From JANNBN01 sp963763885 (GTDB taxonomy: Bacteria > Actinomycetota > Acidimicrobiia > Acidimicrobiales > JANYDT01): a DNA stretch of 64,000 bases. Below are positions 35,786 to 44,538 of the stretch, in pieces. Location: positions 992,001 through 1,056,000 of the forward strand of contig CAVXQD010000001.1 in NCBI GenBank assembly GCA_963763885.1. The letters run 5' to 3'. Position numbers and translations under genes: made by a program. How positions within the stretch are numbered: the stretch's first letter is position 1; the number at the start of each line of letters is the position of its first letter. The notes under the pieces were generated by a model. It had not been told where the DNA came from. It ran no database searches and saw only the letters and a program-made list of their open reading frames with translations.

Positions 35786-36976
35786 TCAGGCTTGGCCGAT
35801 TTCAGCCAACAGGGTCCGGAACCACGGCGTGTTCACGTCGAACTCTTTGCCACCCTTGATGCGTGGGAACTCGATGGCCCGAAGCACGTTGCCATGTTCT
35901 TCGTCGTGACCAATGACGCCGCTCACGCCGTCCAACGCGCTCCGAACGGCACACTCCACCATCTCGCCGATAAGTGCACGATCCTCAGCATTGGACGCAG
36001 CAGAACGGGCAAAGTAACCCGACTTCTGGACCTGTGCCTTTTCAGCAGAAACCAATGAGGCGAATTGGTTGGAGAACCACTGCCCCACGTTGATCTTGTC
36101 CAGCTTCACGTGCCCAAATGCATCACGTTCAACCGTTTCGCCCTTCGCCTCGAGCGAGGCCACGATCTCGCTGACGCCAGCGCCTTCGGAAACAAACACG
36201 TTGGCGGTTCCCTTGCGATCGATGACAGCCTTGAGGCGCGCCGACTCGGCAGCGATGTCCACCGGTGACTCTGGGATGTAGACCGCGTCGATGTCCAGCC
36301 ATGCGTGGTCGATGCCAAGCGACGGTGCTGCTGGTCGGCTCTTCAACCGGTCCCGGTAGGCACGAGCAGTTGCTGCGGTCAGCCATCCGCAATTGCGGCC
36401 CATGACTTCGTGGATGATCAGCGATCGCGGGTTAGCCGAACCTTCAAACACCAAGTTTTCGAAAAAGATGGCGCCTTGCTCTGCTGCCGTCGCCGCGCCA
36501 AGCGTTAGGACGATGGGTGCGACATCGTTGTCGATGGTCTTTGGAAGACCCACCACGCGGAGTTCGTAACCGTTGGACGCAAGGTACGCCGCCAGGTCTG
36601 CTGCGGTCATGTTGGTGTCGTCGCCACCGATGGTGTGCAGCACCGAAACTCCGTCCTTGGTGAGCTGTTCAGCAGCCACGTGAAGTGGGTTCTGCCCTTC
36701 CTTTACCAGCCCTCGCTTCACGCAGTCAGCGACGTTGGTGAGCTTCACTCGACTGTTCCCAAGAGGCGAACCGCCGAACCCGTACAACGCAGCGGCTTCC
36801 GCCCGCCCTGCGGCGCCGATGGAAATTGAGTTGCCGGTCAGCAGACCCGCATACCCGTCTCGGTAGCCAATCAGTTCTGCGTCCGGTGCGACAGCGGCAT
36901 AGCGCTCGATCAGACCGCCGACAGCGGTGGAAAGGCAGGGCGCTAGGCCCCCGGCAGTGAGCATTGCAATTCTCAT
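35786..36976 (-). CDS. pfp: Pyrophosphate-dependent 6-phosphofructokinase
   Basis: The enzyme phosphorylates fructose-6-phosphate reversibly using pyrophosphate. The 396 aa product from ATG 36976 has TIGGDDTNMTA, where the second Asp of GGDD is the known mark of PPi rather than ATP use, then PKTIDNDV, with the catalytic Asp, and IHEVMGRNCGWL. The frame is open far upstream, but that part is antisense to glycerol kinase. With glucokinase and 6-phosphogluconolactonase also in the window, it supports a glycolysis based on PPi. Confidence 0.93.
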   Translation of the reverse strand: MRIAMLTAGGLAPCLSTAVGGLIERYAAVAPDAELIGYRDGYAGLLTGNSISIGAAGRAEAAALYGFGGSPLGNSRVKLTNVADCVKRGLVKEGQNPLHVAAEQLTKDGVSVLHTIGGDDTNMTAADLAAYLASNGYELRVVGLPKTIDNDVAPIVLTLGAATAAEQGAIFFENLVFEGSANPRSLIIHEVMGRNCGWLTAATARAYRDRLKSRPAAPSLGIDHAWLDIDAVYIPESPVDIAAESARLKAVIDRKGTANVFVSEGAGVSEIVASLEAKGETVERDAFGHVKLDKINVGQWFSNQFASLVSAEKAQVQKSGYFARSAASNAEDRALIGEMVECAVRSALDGVSGVIGHDEEHGNVLRAIEFPRIKGGKEFDVNTPWFRTLLAEIGQA

Positions 36977-37030
36977 GCGAAAGACGTTACTTGGCCCACA
37001 TCGTGGGCCGTCCCGGTACTGTTTCGCGCC

Positions 37031-38578
37031 GTGGACCCAGAAACGAATTCCCAGAAGCGCTCCAATTTGGCCGTTGATACGGCCGCCGATGTTGTCGTGT
37101 CGATCGACTGCGGAACCACAGGAGTGCGCAGCTTCGCCGTGGACACCGCCGGCATACCCGTGGCGTATCGGTACCGAGAGTTCACCCAGCATTTCCCACA
37201 GCCCGGGTGGGTAGAGCACGACGCAACCGAGATCTGGGACTGTGTCCAGCAGACACTCCTGGAGCTTCTCGACACGCTTCCGGATGGCTCCGCTGTCGTG
37301 GCCATCGGTATCACCAACCAGCGAGAAACTGTCGTGGCTTGGGACCGTTCTACTGGCAAACCGCTTGCACGTGCGATTGTCTGGCAGGACCGCCGCACTG
37401 CTGGAGTCTGCGACAGACTGGAGGCCGATGGTCATCTCGATGTCGTACGTACGCGTACGGGTCTGGTGCTCGATCCGTACTTTTCCGGAACCAAGTTTCG
37501 ATGGCTGCTGGACAACGGGGTGGCGCAAGGCCCCAACCTGTTGATGGGAACGGTGGACGACTGGGTGCTGTGGAACCTCACAGGCGCAACAGATGGCGGC
37601 GTGCATGCCACAGACCCTTCCAACGCCAGCCGCACGCTCCTTTACGACATTGTCAACCGCTCCTGGTCCACCGAGCTGGCCGACCTGTTTGGGGTTCCGC
37701 TGTCCGTGCTTCCTGAGGTACTCCCATCAAGTGGTCGTTTCGGGACCGTCCACAAAGACCTTTTGGGTGGACGCCTCTCTGGCATTCCAATCAGTGCGAT
37801 CTTGGGAGATCAACAATCGGCGCTGTTTGGGCAAGCGTGTCTCGCCACCGGAATGGCCAAAAACACGTACGGTACCGGCAGCTTCCTACTGATGAACATC
37901 GGCGCCAAGTGCCCTCCCCCATCGGAAGGTCTGCTGACCACGGTTGCGTGGGACCTCGGCAAAAACGGAGGCTTTGCATATGCCTTGGAAGGAGCCGTAT
38001 TTGTCACCGGTGCCGCAATCCAGTGGCTCCGTGATGGCCTGGAAATCATCGGATCCTCGGCTGAGATTGGCCCCCTGGCAGCATCTGTCCTTGATACCGG
38101 GGGCGTGTACGTTGTGCCGGCTTTCACCGGACTCGGCAGCCCTTGGTGGGATCCGTATGCGCGCGGAACAATCGTCGGCATCACACGGGGAACCGGAAGA
38201 GCGCATATCGCTCGCGCCGTGGTGGAGTCAATCGCTTATCAGGTACGCGACGTTGTTGACCGCATGACAGCTGTTTCCGGGGCAGCGCTCGCCGAGCTTC
38301 GGGTCGACGGTGGCGCAGCCATCATGGATCTGTTGCTGCAGTTGCAGGCAGATCAACTTGGGGTGCCAGTCAGCCGTCCAAGGATTACCGAATCGACGGC
38401 GATGGGCGCAGCTTATGCAGCAGGCTTGGCTGAAGGCGTGTGGTCATCCACCGACGACGTTGCCGCTGCGTGGAGCGAGGCGGCTCGGTTCGCACCCATG
38501 AGGGCCAAGGCCGCAGCCGACAAGGACCACGCCCAATGGCTGCGCGCGGTTGAACGCAGCCGGGTCTGGGCGGAGTAA
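37031..38578 (+). CDS. glpK: FGGY-family carbohydrate kinase, probably glycerol kinase
   Basis: The 515 aa product from GTG 37031 has the actin-like ATPase fold with SIDCGTTGVRSFAVD at the N-terminus, GITNQRETVVAWDRSTGKPLA and AIVWQDRRT, both close to glycerol kinase, and AILGDQQSALFGQ in the second domain. The C-terminal LRVDGGAAIMDLLLQLQADQ matches the glycerol-kinase GG.. motif. Glycerol is the best-guess substrate; another polyol cannot be excluded. It is divergent from the phosphofructokinase gene by 54 bases. Confidence 0.88.
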   Translation: MDPETNSQKRSNLAVDTAADVVVSIDCGTTGVRSFAVDTAGIPVAYRYREFTQHFPQPGWVEHDATEIWDCVQQTLLELLDTLPDGSAVVAIGITNQRETVVAWDRSTGKPLARAIVWQDRRTAGVCDRLEADGHLDVVRTRTGLVLDPYFSGTKFRWLLDNGVAQGPNLLMGTVDDWVLWNLTGATDGGVHATDPSNASRTLLYDIVNRSWSTELADLFGVPLSVLPEVLPSSGRFGTVHKDLLGGRLSGIPISAILGDQQSALFGQACLATGMAKNTYGTGSFLLMNIGAKCPPPSEGLLTTVAWDLGKNGGFAYALEGAVFVTGAAIQWLRDGLEIIGSSAEIGPLAASVLDTGGVYVVPAFTGLGSPWWDPYARGTIVGITRGTGRAHIARAVVESIAYQVRDVVDRMTAVSGAALAELRVDGGAAIMDLLLQLQADQLGVPVSRPRITESTAMGAAYAAGLAEGVWSSTDDVAAAWSEAARFAPMRAKAAADKDHAQWLRAVERSRVWAE

Positions 38579-38588
38579 GTCAAAGGGG

Positions 38589-39305
38589 TCAACCAGCAAC
38601 GGCTAGCGCCCCCACCTTGGCGGGAGCCTGGTCGGCCGTTGCCTCTTCGGTGGTTGCGCCCTTTTTCGGCGGGTACTGGTTGACGTACTCCTGGCCGGAG
38701 AGTGAACGGAGCTCGAACATCACCTCGTCGGTGATCTGCCTGGCGATCAATGGGTCGTCTGACTTGGCACGCAAACGTGTGAAGTCCATCGGACGGGAGA
38801 TCTTGATGGTGATCGGTGAAAAGAAGTTGGGCTTGACCTGTCCAATTGGTTGCGCTTCTCGGGTACCAATCATGGCCACTGCGCAAATGGGCGCGCCTGT
38901 TTGCAGCGCCAGGCGAGCCACGCCCGTACGGCCTTTGTAGAGGCGGCCGTCTGGTGAGCGAGTGCCCTCGGGGTAGATCCCGAAAACGCCGCCAGCGTTG
39001 AGCACGTCTCTCGCTGCTTCGAGAGCGCGCTCACTCGCAGGGCCACCACCGCGTTTGACCGGAATCTGGCCCATCATCGTGAAGAACCATGCCGTCTTTT
39101 TCTGCTCGAAATACTCCGCCTTGGCCACAAAAGTGACCCGGCGCTTCAGCACCATTGGCAAGAAGATGGAGTCCGAAAAACTGTGATGGTTGCTGGCCAA
39201 GATCACCGGCCCGGTGCCCGGCACATTCTCGATTCCCTCCACGTTGACTTTGAACAGCAAACGCAGAATTGGGCCGAGCACCGCTTTGAACAGTCGATAA
39301 GCCAT
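38589..39305 (-). CDS. plsC: 1-acylglycerol-3-phosphate acyltransferase (PlsC family)
   Basis: PlsC acylates lysophosphatidic acid to phosphatidic acid. The 238 aa product starts at ATG 39305 behind a perfect GGAGGG site. The catalytic HX4D motif is NHHSFSDS, the substrate-binding motif is IYPEGTRSPDG, and IPVKRGGG lies between. The last 35 residues are a Lys/Ala/Glu tail not needed for catalysis. Being next to glycerol kinase fits glycerolipid synthesis. Confidence 0.92.
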   Translation of the reverse strand: MAYRLFKAVLGPILRLLFKVNVEGIENVPGTGPVILASNHHSFSDSIFLPMVLKRRVTFVAKAEYFEQKKTAWFFTMMGQIPVKRGGGPASERALEAARDVLNAGGVFGIYPEGTRSPDGRLYKGRTGVARLALQTGAPICAVAMIGTREAQPIGQVKPNFFSPITIKISRPMDFTRLRAKSDDPLIARQITDEVMFELRSLSGQEYVNQYPPKKGATTEEATADQAPAKVGALAVAG

Positions 39306-39439
39306 GTGCCCTCCAGTTACTTCAGTTCGGGTCCACCCTCAGCGGACTTCGTCAGCAGCGTAAACCGCAAACCGATGGTCACGTCGGACAGAGTCAGGTG
39401 AAGTTGGTCGTCACACCTCAAAGTCTCTAGCCTGCTGTC

Positions 39440-40135
39440 ATGCTCCCAGCCGTAGCGAACGACCCGCTACTTGCACCTCCTGACCCAACTGCCAGCCCGG
39501 CGGCCGTCCCGACGGATAACAACGGCCCGTTGGCCGACTCTGCGGCAAACGACCGGCCGCTCACCGCTCGGGGCAAAGAGCGACGCACGCAGCTCATGGA
39601 TTTCGCGGCTCGTCGGTTTGCAGCGCAGGGCTATCACCCCACATCAGTGGCAGAAATCGTGGATGGTTGCGGCGTCGGCAAAGGCGTTTTCTATTGGTAC
39701 TTCGAGTCCAAAGAAGCGTTGATGCATCAGATCCTCCGGGACGCCAATTACTCACTCCGCCGCCGCCAACAGATGAGCCTGCGGTCCGAGCCAGACCCCA
39801 TTCGGCGCCTTGAACTCGGCATGCACGCAACTATGCATTGGTACGCCGAGAATCGTCACATGGTGAACGTTTTTCAGTTCGCAGTTTCGGAAACAGAGTT
39901 CGCCGACACACTCCGACACAGCCAAGAAAATTCGCTGAACGACGCCATCAAGCACGTCAACGACGCCATGCTGGCCGGCCGAATCCGTCAGGCCGACCCG
40001 GTTGTTCTGACGCAGGCGTTGATGGGCGTCACCTCAGCAATGGTCCGAGCGTTTGTTGTTGCTTCCGATGCAGACCCCGACAAGGTTGCCGACGACACCA
40101 TTGCCTTTGTGTTCTACGGCTTCGGCGTCAGCTGA
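39440..40135 (+). CDS. TetR/AcrR-family transcriptional regulator
   Basis: The 231 aa product has a 40-residue polar leader, then a TetR DNA-binding domain: FAARRFAAQGYHPTSVAEIV and GVGKGVFYWYFESKEALMHQIL, with the usual helix-turn-helix and YFxSKE motif. The remaining 140 residues are an alpha-helical ligand domain. It is divergent from plsC (134 bases apart), so it may control plsC or lipid metabolism. The ligand is unknown. Confidence 0.92.
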   Translation: MLPAVANDPLLAPPDPTASPAAVPTDNNGPLADSAANDRPLTARGKERRTQLMDFAARRFAAQGYHPTSVAEIVDGCGVGKGVFYWYFESKEALMHQILRDANYSLRRRQQMSLRSEPDPIRRLELGMHATMHWYAENRHMVNVFQFAVSETEFADTLRHSQENSLNDAIKHVNDAMLAGRIRQADPVVLTQALMGVTSAMVRAFVVASDADPDKVADDTIAFVFYGFGVS

Positions 40136-40180
40136 CGGTTGAAGCGGGAGCTGACTACGGTACTCAGCTGCCTGCTGTAC

Positions 40181-41155
40181 TCAGCTGACAGGTTCGTCGG
40201 ACAGCTTGGCCGTCTCTCGCACGAGCCCACGAGAAATGAATGCAGCCCCCATTGCTGCGGCGCGGGGCCCGAACCGAGCAACTTGAATATCAGGGAGTGG
40301 CCAGAGTTCAGCTGCGCTGCCGATCAGTTCTTTCACACCCTCGCGGATGAGGGGCAGCAGCACATCGTGGCGAGTGAGGACGCCGCCGCCAAGAACCACC
40401 GAAGCCGGGTCGAGGACCATGATGAGGTCAACCAGCCCGCGGGCGATATGACGACAGAACTTGTCGAGGACGGCTACAGCCTCGACACGCCCGCTGACTC
40501 CAGCTTCCATCACCTCGATGCCGGTCATTGGCGTACCAAACGCCTCGGAACCTTGCTTTCCGAGCGCTGTGCCCGAGGCATATAGCTCCCAGCAACCCTG
40601 ACGCCCGCACGTACAGACGGGACCGGCGGCGTCCAAGGTGATGTGGCCGATCTCGCCAGCGAACCCGTGGGCGCCGCGTTGCAGCCGCCCCCCGGACACA
40701 ATGCCGCCGCCAATGCCGGTTCCGAATCCCACGAAAAGAAGATCTTCATGGCCTTGACCCGCTCCGGCCACCCACTCGGCAAACCCGGCGCACGTGTTGT
40801 CGTTGTCTACCGACACCGGGACCCCGAAACGCTCTTGCAGCAGTGCAGGGAGCGGCAGTCCAACGTATCCACCAAGGTGGCCAGCGAAGCGAAGTTCGCC
40901 CGAACGGGTGATCATCCCGGGCACGCCGACACCGAGCGAAGTCACCGAACCGCCATGTTGCGAGGCAACGTCGAAGAGTGTGGCGGCGACGGTCTCCAGC
41001 GTGCGGAGAACTGCTTCGCGGCCCTCACGGCCAGGCGTTGGCCGGGCAAACTCGGCAAGAACGACGTCGTCTGCTGAGAGCAACACTCCGGCGCATTTGG
41101 TTCCGCCCATGTCGAGCCCGATGGTGAACGGTGCGCCTGGCGCGTGAGTAGGCAT
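40181..41155 (-). CDS. ROK-family glucokinase
   Basis: The 324 aa product has the phosphate motif LDMGGTKCAGVLL, the sugar-binding VDNDNTCAGFAEW, GFGTGIGGGIV, and the ROK zinc site GEIGHITLDAAGPVCTCGRQG ending CWE. These point to glucose or a related hexose as substrate with ATP (polyphosphate use is possible in actinobacteria). The START-like gene lies 70 bases upstream on the same strand, and the glycosyltransferase before that. Confidence 0.92.
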   Translation of the reverse strand: MPTHAPGAPFTIGLDMGGTKCAGVLLSADDVVLAEFARPTPGREGREAVLRTLETVAATLFDVASQHGGSVTSLGVGVPGMITRSGELRFAGHLGGYVGLPLPALLQERFGVPVSVDNDNTCAGFAEWVAGAGQGHEDLLFVGFGTGIGGGIVSGGRLQRGAHGFAGEIGHITLDAAGPVCTCGRQGCWELYASGTALGKQGSEAFGTPMTGIEVMEAGVSGRVEAVAVLDKFCRHIARGLVDLIMVLDPASVVLGGGVLTRHDVLLPLIREGVKELIGSAAELWPLPDIQVARFGPRAAAMGAAFISRGLVRETAKLSDEPVS

Positions 41156-41225
41156 GCGAAGGTGGCGTTTCTTACGTTTCTTGCGTTTCCGGTTGGTGGA
41201 CGTGCCCTTGCGATAGGCCGAAGAG

Positions 41226-41675
41226 CTACGAGGTGAGCGCCTCGACGCGATGGCGGAGCTCTCGCAATGCCGTAATCATGATCTTTCCCTCAGCACGACG
41301 CTTCACAAACCCTGGAACCGGCACAAGTAGTTCGACGGTGAGCTCGTAATCGATAGCGGTACCGCCTTCGGCCGTGGGCGTGAACGCATAGTGACCGTCG
41401 AGGCGCCGCATGATGTCGCCGTGGGCCAAGGTCCACTGGATGATCTTTTGATCGTCCGGGTACGAGTAGTCCAGCGTGTAACTGGTGGTGCGACCCATTG
41501 CGGCGGCACGAAACGCAACCCGGGTGGGAAGACCGTTGTCGTTTCGCTCGAGAACAACTGCTTCCTTGATGTCCTGCGCCCAAGTTGGGTACTGCTCGAT
41601 ATCGATCGCGACGGCCCAGCATGCGGCTGGCGACGCCGACACGACCGCGTGCTCAGACGCGTGCTCAGTGGTCAT
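41226..41675 (-). CDS. SRPBCC (cyclase/dehydrase, START-like) family protein
   Basis: The 149 aa product is a helix-grip protein: VVSASPAACWAVAIDIEQYPTWAQDIKEA at the N-terminus, a central antiparallel sheet and a C-terminal helix (GKIMITALRELRHRVEAL). Homologues sit next to the pimB'-type mannosyltransferase gene in mycobacteria and corynebacteria, as here, so a role in lipid handling is plausible. There is no catalytic signature. Confidence 0.88.
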   Translation of the reverse strand: MTTEHASEHAVVSASPAACWAVAIDIEQYPTWAQDIKEAVVLERNDNGLPTRVAFRAAAMGRTTSYTLDYSYPDDQKIIQWTLAHGDIMRRLDGHYAFTPTAEGGTAIDYELTVELLVPVPGFVKRRAEGKIMITALRELRHRVEALTS

Positions 41676-41697
41676 AACAAAACCCTAGCCCACCGAC

Positions 41698-42885
41698 CTA
41701 CCGCTCGGTAGGTGAACCGTGTTCGAGCGATAGCAACACGTCGTTGAGGGTGGCCGCGAGCTGGTTGTAATCAAAACGTTGGACAGCGGACTGCCGAGCG
41801 GCTGCGCCCATTGTGGGGAGTTCGTCACGGCGAGCCAGCAACGCATCGAGCACCGGCACCGTGGCACGCACGTCAACTGGGCGCGGGACCAGTGACCCGG
41901 TCACCCCGTCCTGAACGGCCTCACCGGAGCCTCCGCTGTCTCCCGCGATGCTTGGAACACCACAGGCGGCGGCTTCTACGAAGATGATGCCGAACCCTTC
42001 TTGTTCAAGCCCGCCCCACCGAGTTCGGCACAGTGTTGCATTGAGATCTGCGGCGGCGTACAGATCTACAAGGGTCTGGTCATCGACTCGTCCGAGGAAG
42101 CGAACATCGAGCGCGTCACCAGACGATCGTCTGGCTTCCGCAGAGCGGCGTTTCAGGGCATCGGTCTGGCGTCCGTGTGACGCAATTGCGAGGGTGAGAC
42201 CCGGGTACTTCGGAGCGAGCACGGCCGCTGCGTCGATCAGCGTGTCGATTCCTTTGCGGGGCACGTGACGACTGGTGGTGACGATGAGCGGAGCCCGGCC
42301 AAGCGGCGGCAACCCGAGCCGAAGGCGGACAGCGGCGCGTCTGGTCTGGTCTGCAGGTATGAACCGGTCCACGTCCACGCCGGGCGGAATGACGGTCGAG
42401 GACAGGTGTCGTTGCGCGCAACGCTGCGCCTCTGCCAACGGATAACCACCTGCAGAAATGACATGCGTGGCCTCTTGCAGCACCTTGCGCAACACCTGCG
42501 ACGTCCCGGGGATGCGGCCAGGCACCGTGACCTCGGCCCCGTGCAGAACAACCGAATAGGTGAACCCGCGTCGACGAAGCATCGGGCCGAGTGCACCAAC
42601 AGGGACAGCCGGGTCCAGGACAATATGCGTAGCGCCGATTTCGCCGGCGACATGTTCTACCTGGCGCAACAGGAGTGCTGTCGGCAGCAACCACCGTTGC
42701 CGCGTCCGAATAATGCGCATCGGCGCGGCGTCGTCGAACGACTGCACAACGGCGGGGTCCCCGGAGTACGGCGTAGTGAGCACGGTGGCTCGGTCACCGG
42801 GAAGTCTGCGCCACAACTCCCAAAGGTATGACTGAATTCCGCCCACCTTCGGCGGGAAGTCGTTCGTGACCAGTAAGTGCGTCAT
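41698..42885 (-). CDS. GT4 glycosyltransferase, PimB'-like mannosyltransferase
   Basis: The 395 aa product from ATG 42885 opens with LLVTNDFPPKVGGIQSYLWEL, the GT4 glycine-loop start that closely resembles PimB', which adds the second mannose to phosphatidyl-myo-inositol mannosides. Later are VIPPGVDVDRFIP, TSRHVPRKGIDTLIDAA and the GT4 EX7E motif in EGFGIIFVEAAACGVPSI. It probably acts at the cytoplasmic membrane face with GDP-mannose; another GT4 specificity is possible. The START-like gene follows. Confidence 0.88.
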   Translation of the reverse strand: MTHLLVTNDFPPKVGGIQSYLWELWRRLPGDRATVLTTPYSGDPAVVQSFDDAAPMRIIRTRQRWLLPTALLLRQVEHVAGEIGATHIVLDPAVPVGALGPMLRRRGFTYSVVLHGAEVTVPGRIPGTSQVLRKVLQEATHVISAGGYPLAEAQRCAQRHLSSTVIPPGVDVDRFIPADQTRRAAVRLRLGLPPLGRAPLIVTTSRHVPRKGIDTLIDAAAVLAPKYPGLTLAIASHGRQTDALKRRSAEARRSSGDALDVRFLGRVDDQTLVDLYAAADLNATLCRTRWGGLEQEGFGIIFVEAAACGVPSIAGDSGGSGEAVQDGVTGSLVPRPVDVRATVPVLDALLARRDELPTMGAAARQSAVQRFDYNQLAATLNDVLLSLEHGSPTER

Positions 42886-42916
42886 GCCAGCAGGTACCTC
42901 ATGGGAGGAATGAACG

Positions 42917-44047
42917 TTAGTGGCGCGCCGCCAGGCGTTTGATTGCCCACGCAGCGTGTGTCGCCAACAGGGCGGAGTGAGGTGGCCGCCTGAGCGAGTC
43001 CAGCAACCCAACCAGAGCTTGGTCGGCGGGATCCCCCACGTTGCCCAAGGCGACGACGGCATTTCGGCGCAGAATGTCAGGATTGCGGTCAGGTAGCCAC
43101 CATCTTCCGAACCGAGCCAGGATGGCCGCATCGTCAGCGGTGGCAAGCCACCAAAGGTCAGCGACAGGCACCGCGTCTGGCGGGGCATCTGGAGGGGCGG
43201 ACCGACGTTCTGCGAGGCGGTTCTCGGGACATACGTCCTGACAGTCGTCGCATCCGTAGATTCGGTCGTGCATCGCCACTCGGAACTCCGGCGGTATGTC
43301 ACCGGGCGCTTGCACCAGCCACGCAAGGCAACGACGAGCGTCGATCACGCCGGGGGCAACAATGGCATCGGTTGGGCAGCCGGGGATACACCGGTTGCAT
43401 GTTCCGCAGCCGTCGGCTACCGGTTGAGCCACAGCCGGCAACGGAGCGTCGGTAACAACCGACCCGAGCACGAACCATGAGCCGTGGCCCGGAATGAGGA
43501 TGTTGGCGTTCTTGCCAAACCACCCAATACCCGCACGGTGCGCTGCAGCACGGTCGACCAGCGCGTTGTCGTCGGCCAGGACTCTCGCTCGCCAACCGTT
43601 GGCCTTGAGCTCGACGGCGATGGTGCGCAAGGCCCCGCGTAGCGCCGCGTAATGATCCACCCACTGATACCGCGCGATTCGGCCGGCGTAGCCGCCGTCG
43701 TTCGGATGTGAGTCGGGCGCCGTGAACGAGTACGGCCACGCACCCACAATGACGGAGGCGGCATCAGGTATGAGCCTGGTGGGTGTGGTTGCCTTTTCTG
43801 GCCGAGTGAAGGTGAAGACCATGCCTGCGTGTTGACCAGCAGAAACTCGACGGTTGATCTGTTCTCGGGCGCCTAAGAGTGGCTCTGCGGTGGTGATGCC
43901 TACCGCCGCAAGCCCCGCTGCTGTTCCAATGAGGTGGAGGCGATCAGCGAGCGAGGCCAACGCTTCCGAGGTACGCCGTTCGGCATCCCATGCAGCCCGC
44001 TTCTCTTGCCACGTCTGGTGCGTTGTGGGCCGCGGCGCTTGAGTCAC
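42917..44047 (-). CDS. queG: Epoxyqueuosine reductase QueG
   Basis: QueG reduces epoxyqueuosine to queuosine in tRNA anticodons using cobalamin and two 4Fe-4S clusters. The 376 aa product from GTG 44047 has the cobalamin-binding region GRIARYQWVDHY, AGIGWFGKNANILIPGHGSWF, and the paired ferredoxin motifs CGTCNRCIPGCPTDAI and CDDCQDVCPEN. A HEAT-like C-terminal part follows. GTG 44047 lies 10 bases after the upstream gene; the frame is open to 44140, inside that gene. CobT at 62744 supplies the lower-ligand step for cobalamin in the same genome. Confidence 0.93.
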   Translation of the reverse strand: MTQAPRPTTHQTWQEKRAAWDAERRTSEALASLADRLHLIGTAAGLAAVGITTAEPLLGAREQINRRVSAGQHAGMVFTFTRPEKATTPTRLIPDAASVIVGAWPYSFTAPDSHPNDGGYAGRIARYQWVDHYAALRGALRTIAVELKANGWRARVLADDNALVDRAAAHRAGIGWFGKNANILIPGHGSWFVLGSVVTDAPLPAVAQPVADGCGTCNRCIPGCPTDAIVAPGVIDARRCLAWLVQAPGDIPPEFRVAMHDRIYGCDDCQDVCPENRLAERRSAPPDAPPDAVPVADLWWLATADDAAILARFGRWWLPDRNPDILRRNAVVALGNVGDPADQALVGLLDSLRRPPHSALLATHAAWAIKRLAARH

Positions 44048-44057
44048 ACCCCTTAGT

Positions 44058-44462
44058 TCACCAGTTTGCGGCCCTACCCGGTGCACGCTCACAGCTGTGG
44101 CGTACCTTTGGCACGATTCCAGCGCGACTGAACAGGTCAATCATCTCGGCCTCGTCAGCGTCGAGCGACACAGAACGCGTCCGAGAAGGTCCTTCGGCCA
44201 AGAGCGAGACCACGCAATCGCCGCAGGCCGAGGTGTTGGCCATGGTGCAGTCATTGCACGAAATGAGCTGTCCATCTCCAGCGGATACTTCGAGCCGATC
44301 CTCGGACGAATGAACCGGGAACAGGTCAAGGATGCTGCTCTCTGCCTGGTCGTTTGCCCAAATGAGACCAAGCGAGGGGTGGTTGGCCGACACCTGTGTG
44401 AGCGGGTTGCGAGATGACGGAGACGAGTGAGACGGGCGGGCGGGGAAGCGCAGGACGGTCAT
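44058..44462 (-). CDS. Small conserved protein with CxxC motifs
   Basis: The 134 aa product has a variable N-terminal half and a C-terminal block CNDCTMANTSACGDCVVSLL, then SVSLDADEAEMIDLFSRAGIVPKVRH. The C-x2-C and CGDC pairs could bind a metal or disulfide. Similar short proteins with CDDCVVT-like blocks are known from actinobacteria without a function. It is 10 bases upstream of queG on the same strand. Confidence 0.7.
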   Translation of the reverse strand: MTVLRFPARPSHSSPSSRNPLTQVSANHPSLGLIWANDQAESSILDLFPVHSSEDRLEVSAGDGQLISCNDCTMANTSACGDCVVSLLAEGPSRTRSVSLDADEAEMIDLFSRAGIVPKVRHSCERAPGRAANW

Positions 44463-44538
44463 GGAATCAGTATGTGCGCGGGGTATGACAAAAACGCGGG
44501 TGCGACAAACTGGGCAACCAAGAAAACTGCCGACCGAT

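Noticed and set aside
41156..41240. Basic peptide (NRKRKKRKKRH) in frame upstream of the ROK kinase as an N-terminal extension or small ribosomal protein
   Set aside because: No start codon precedes it in frame before the overlapping START-like gene, and ROK kinases begin at the later methionine.
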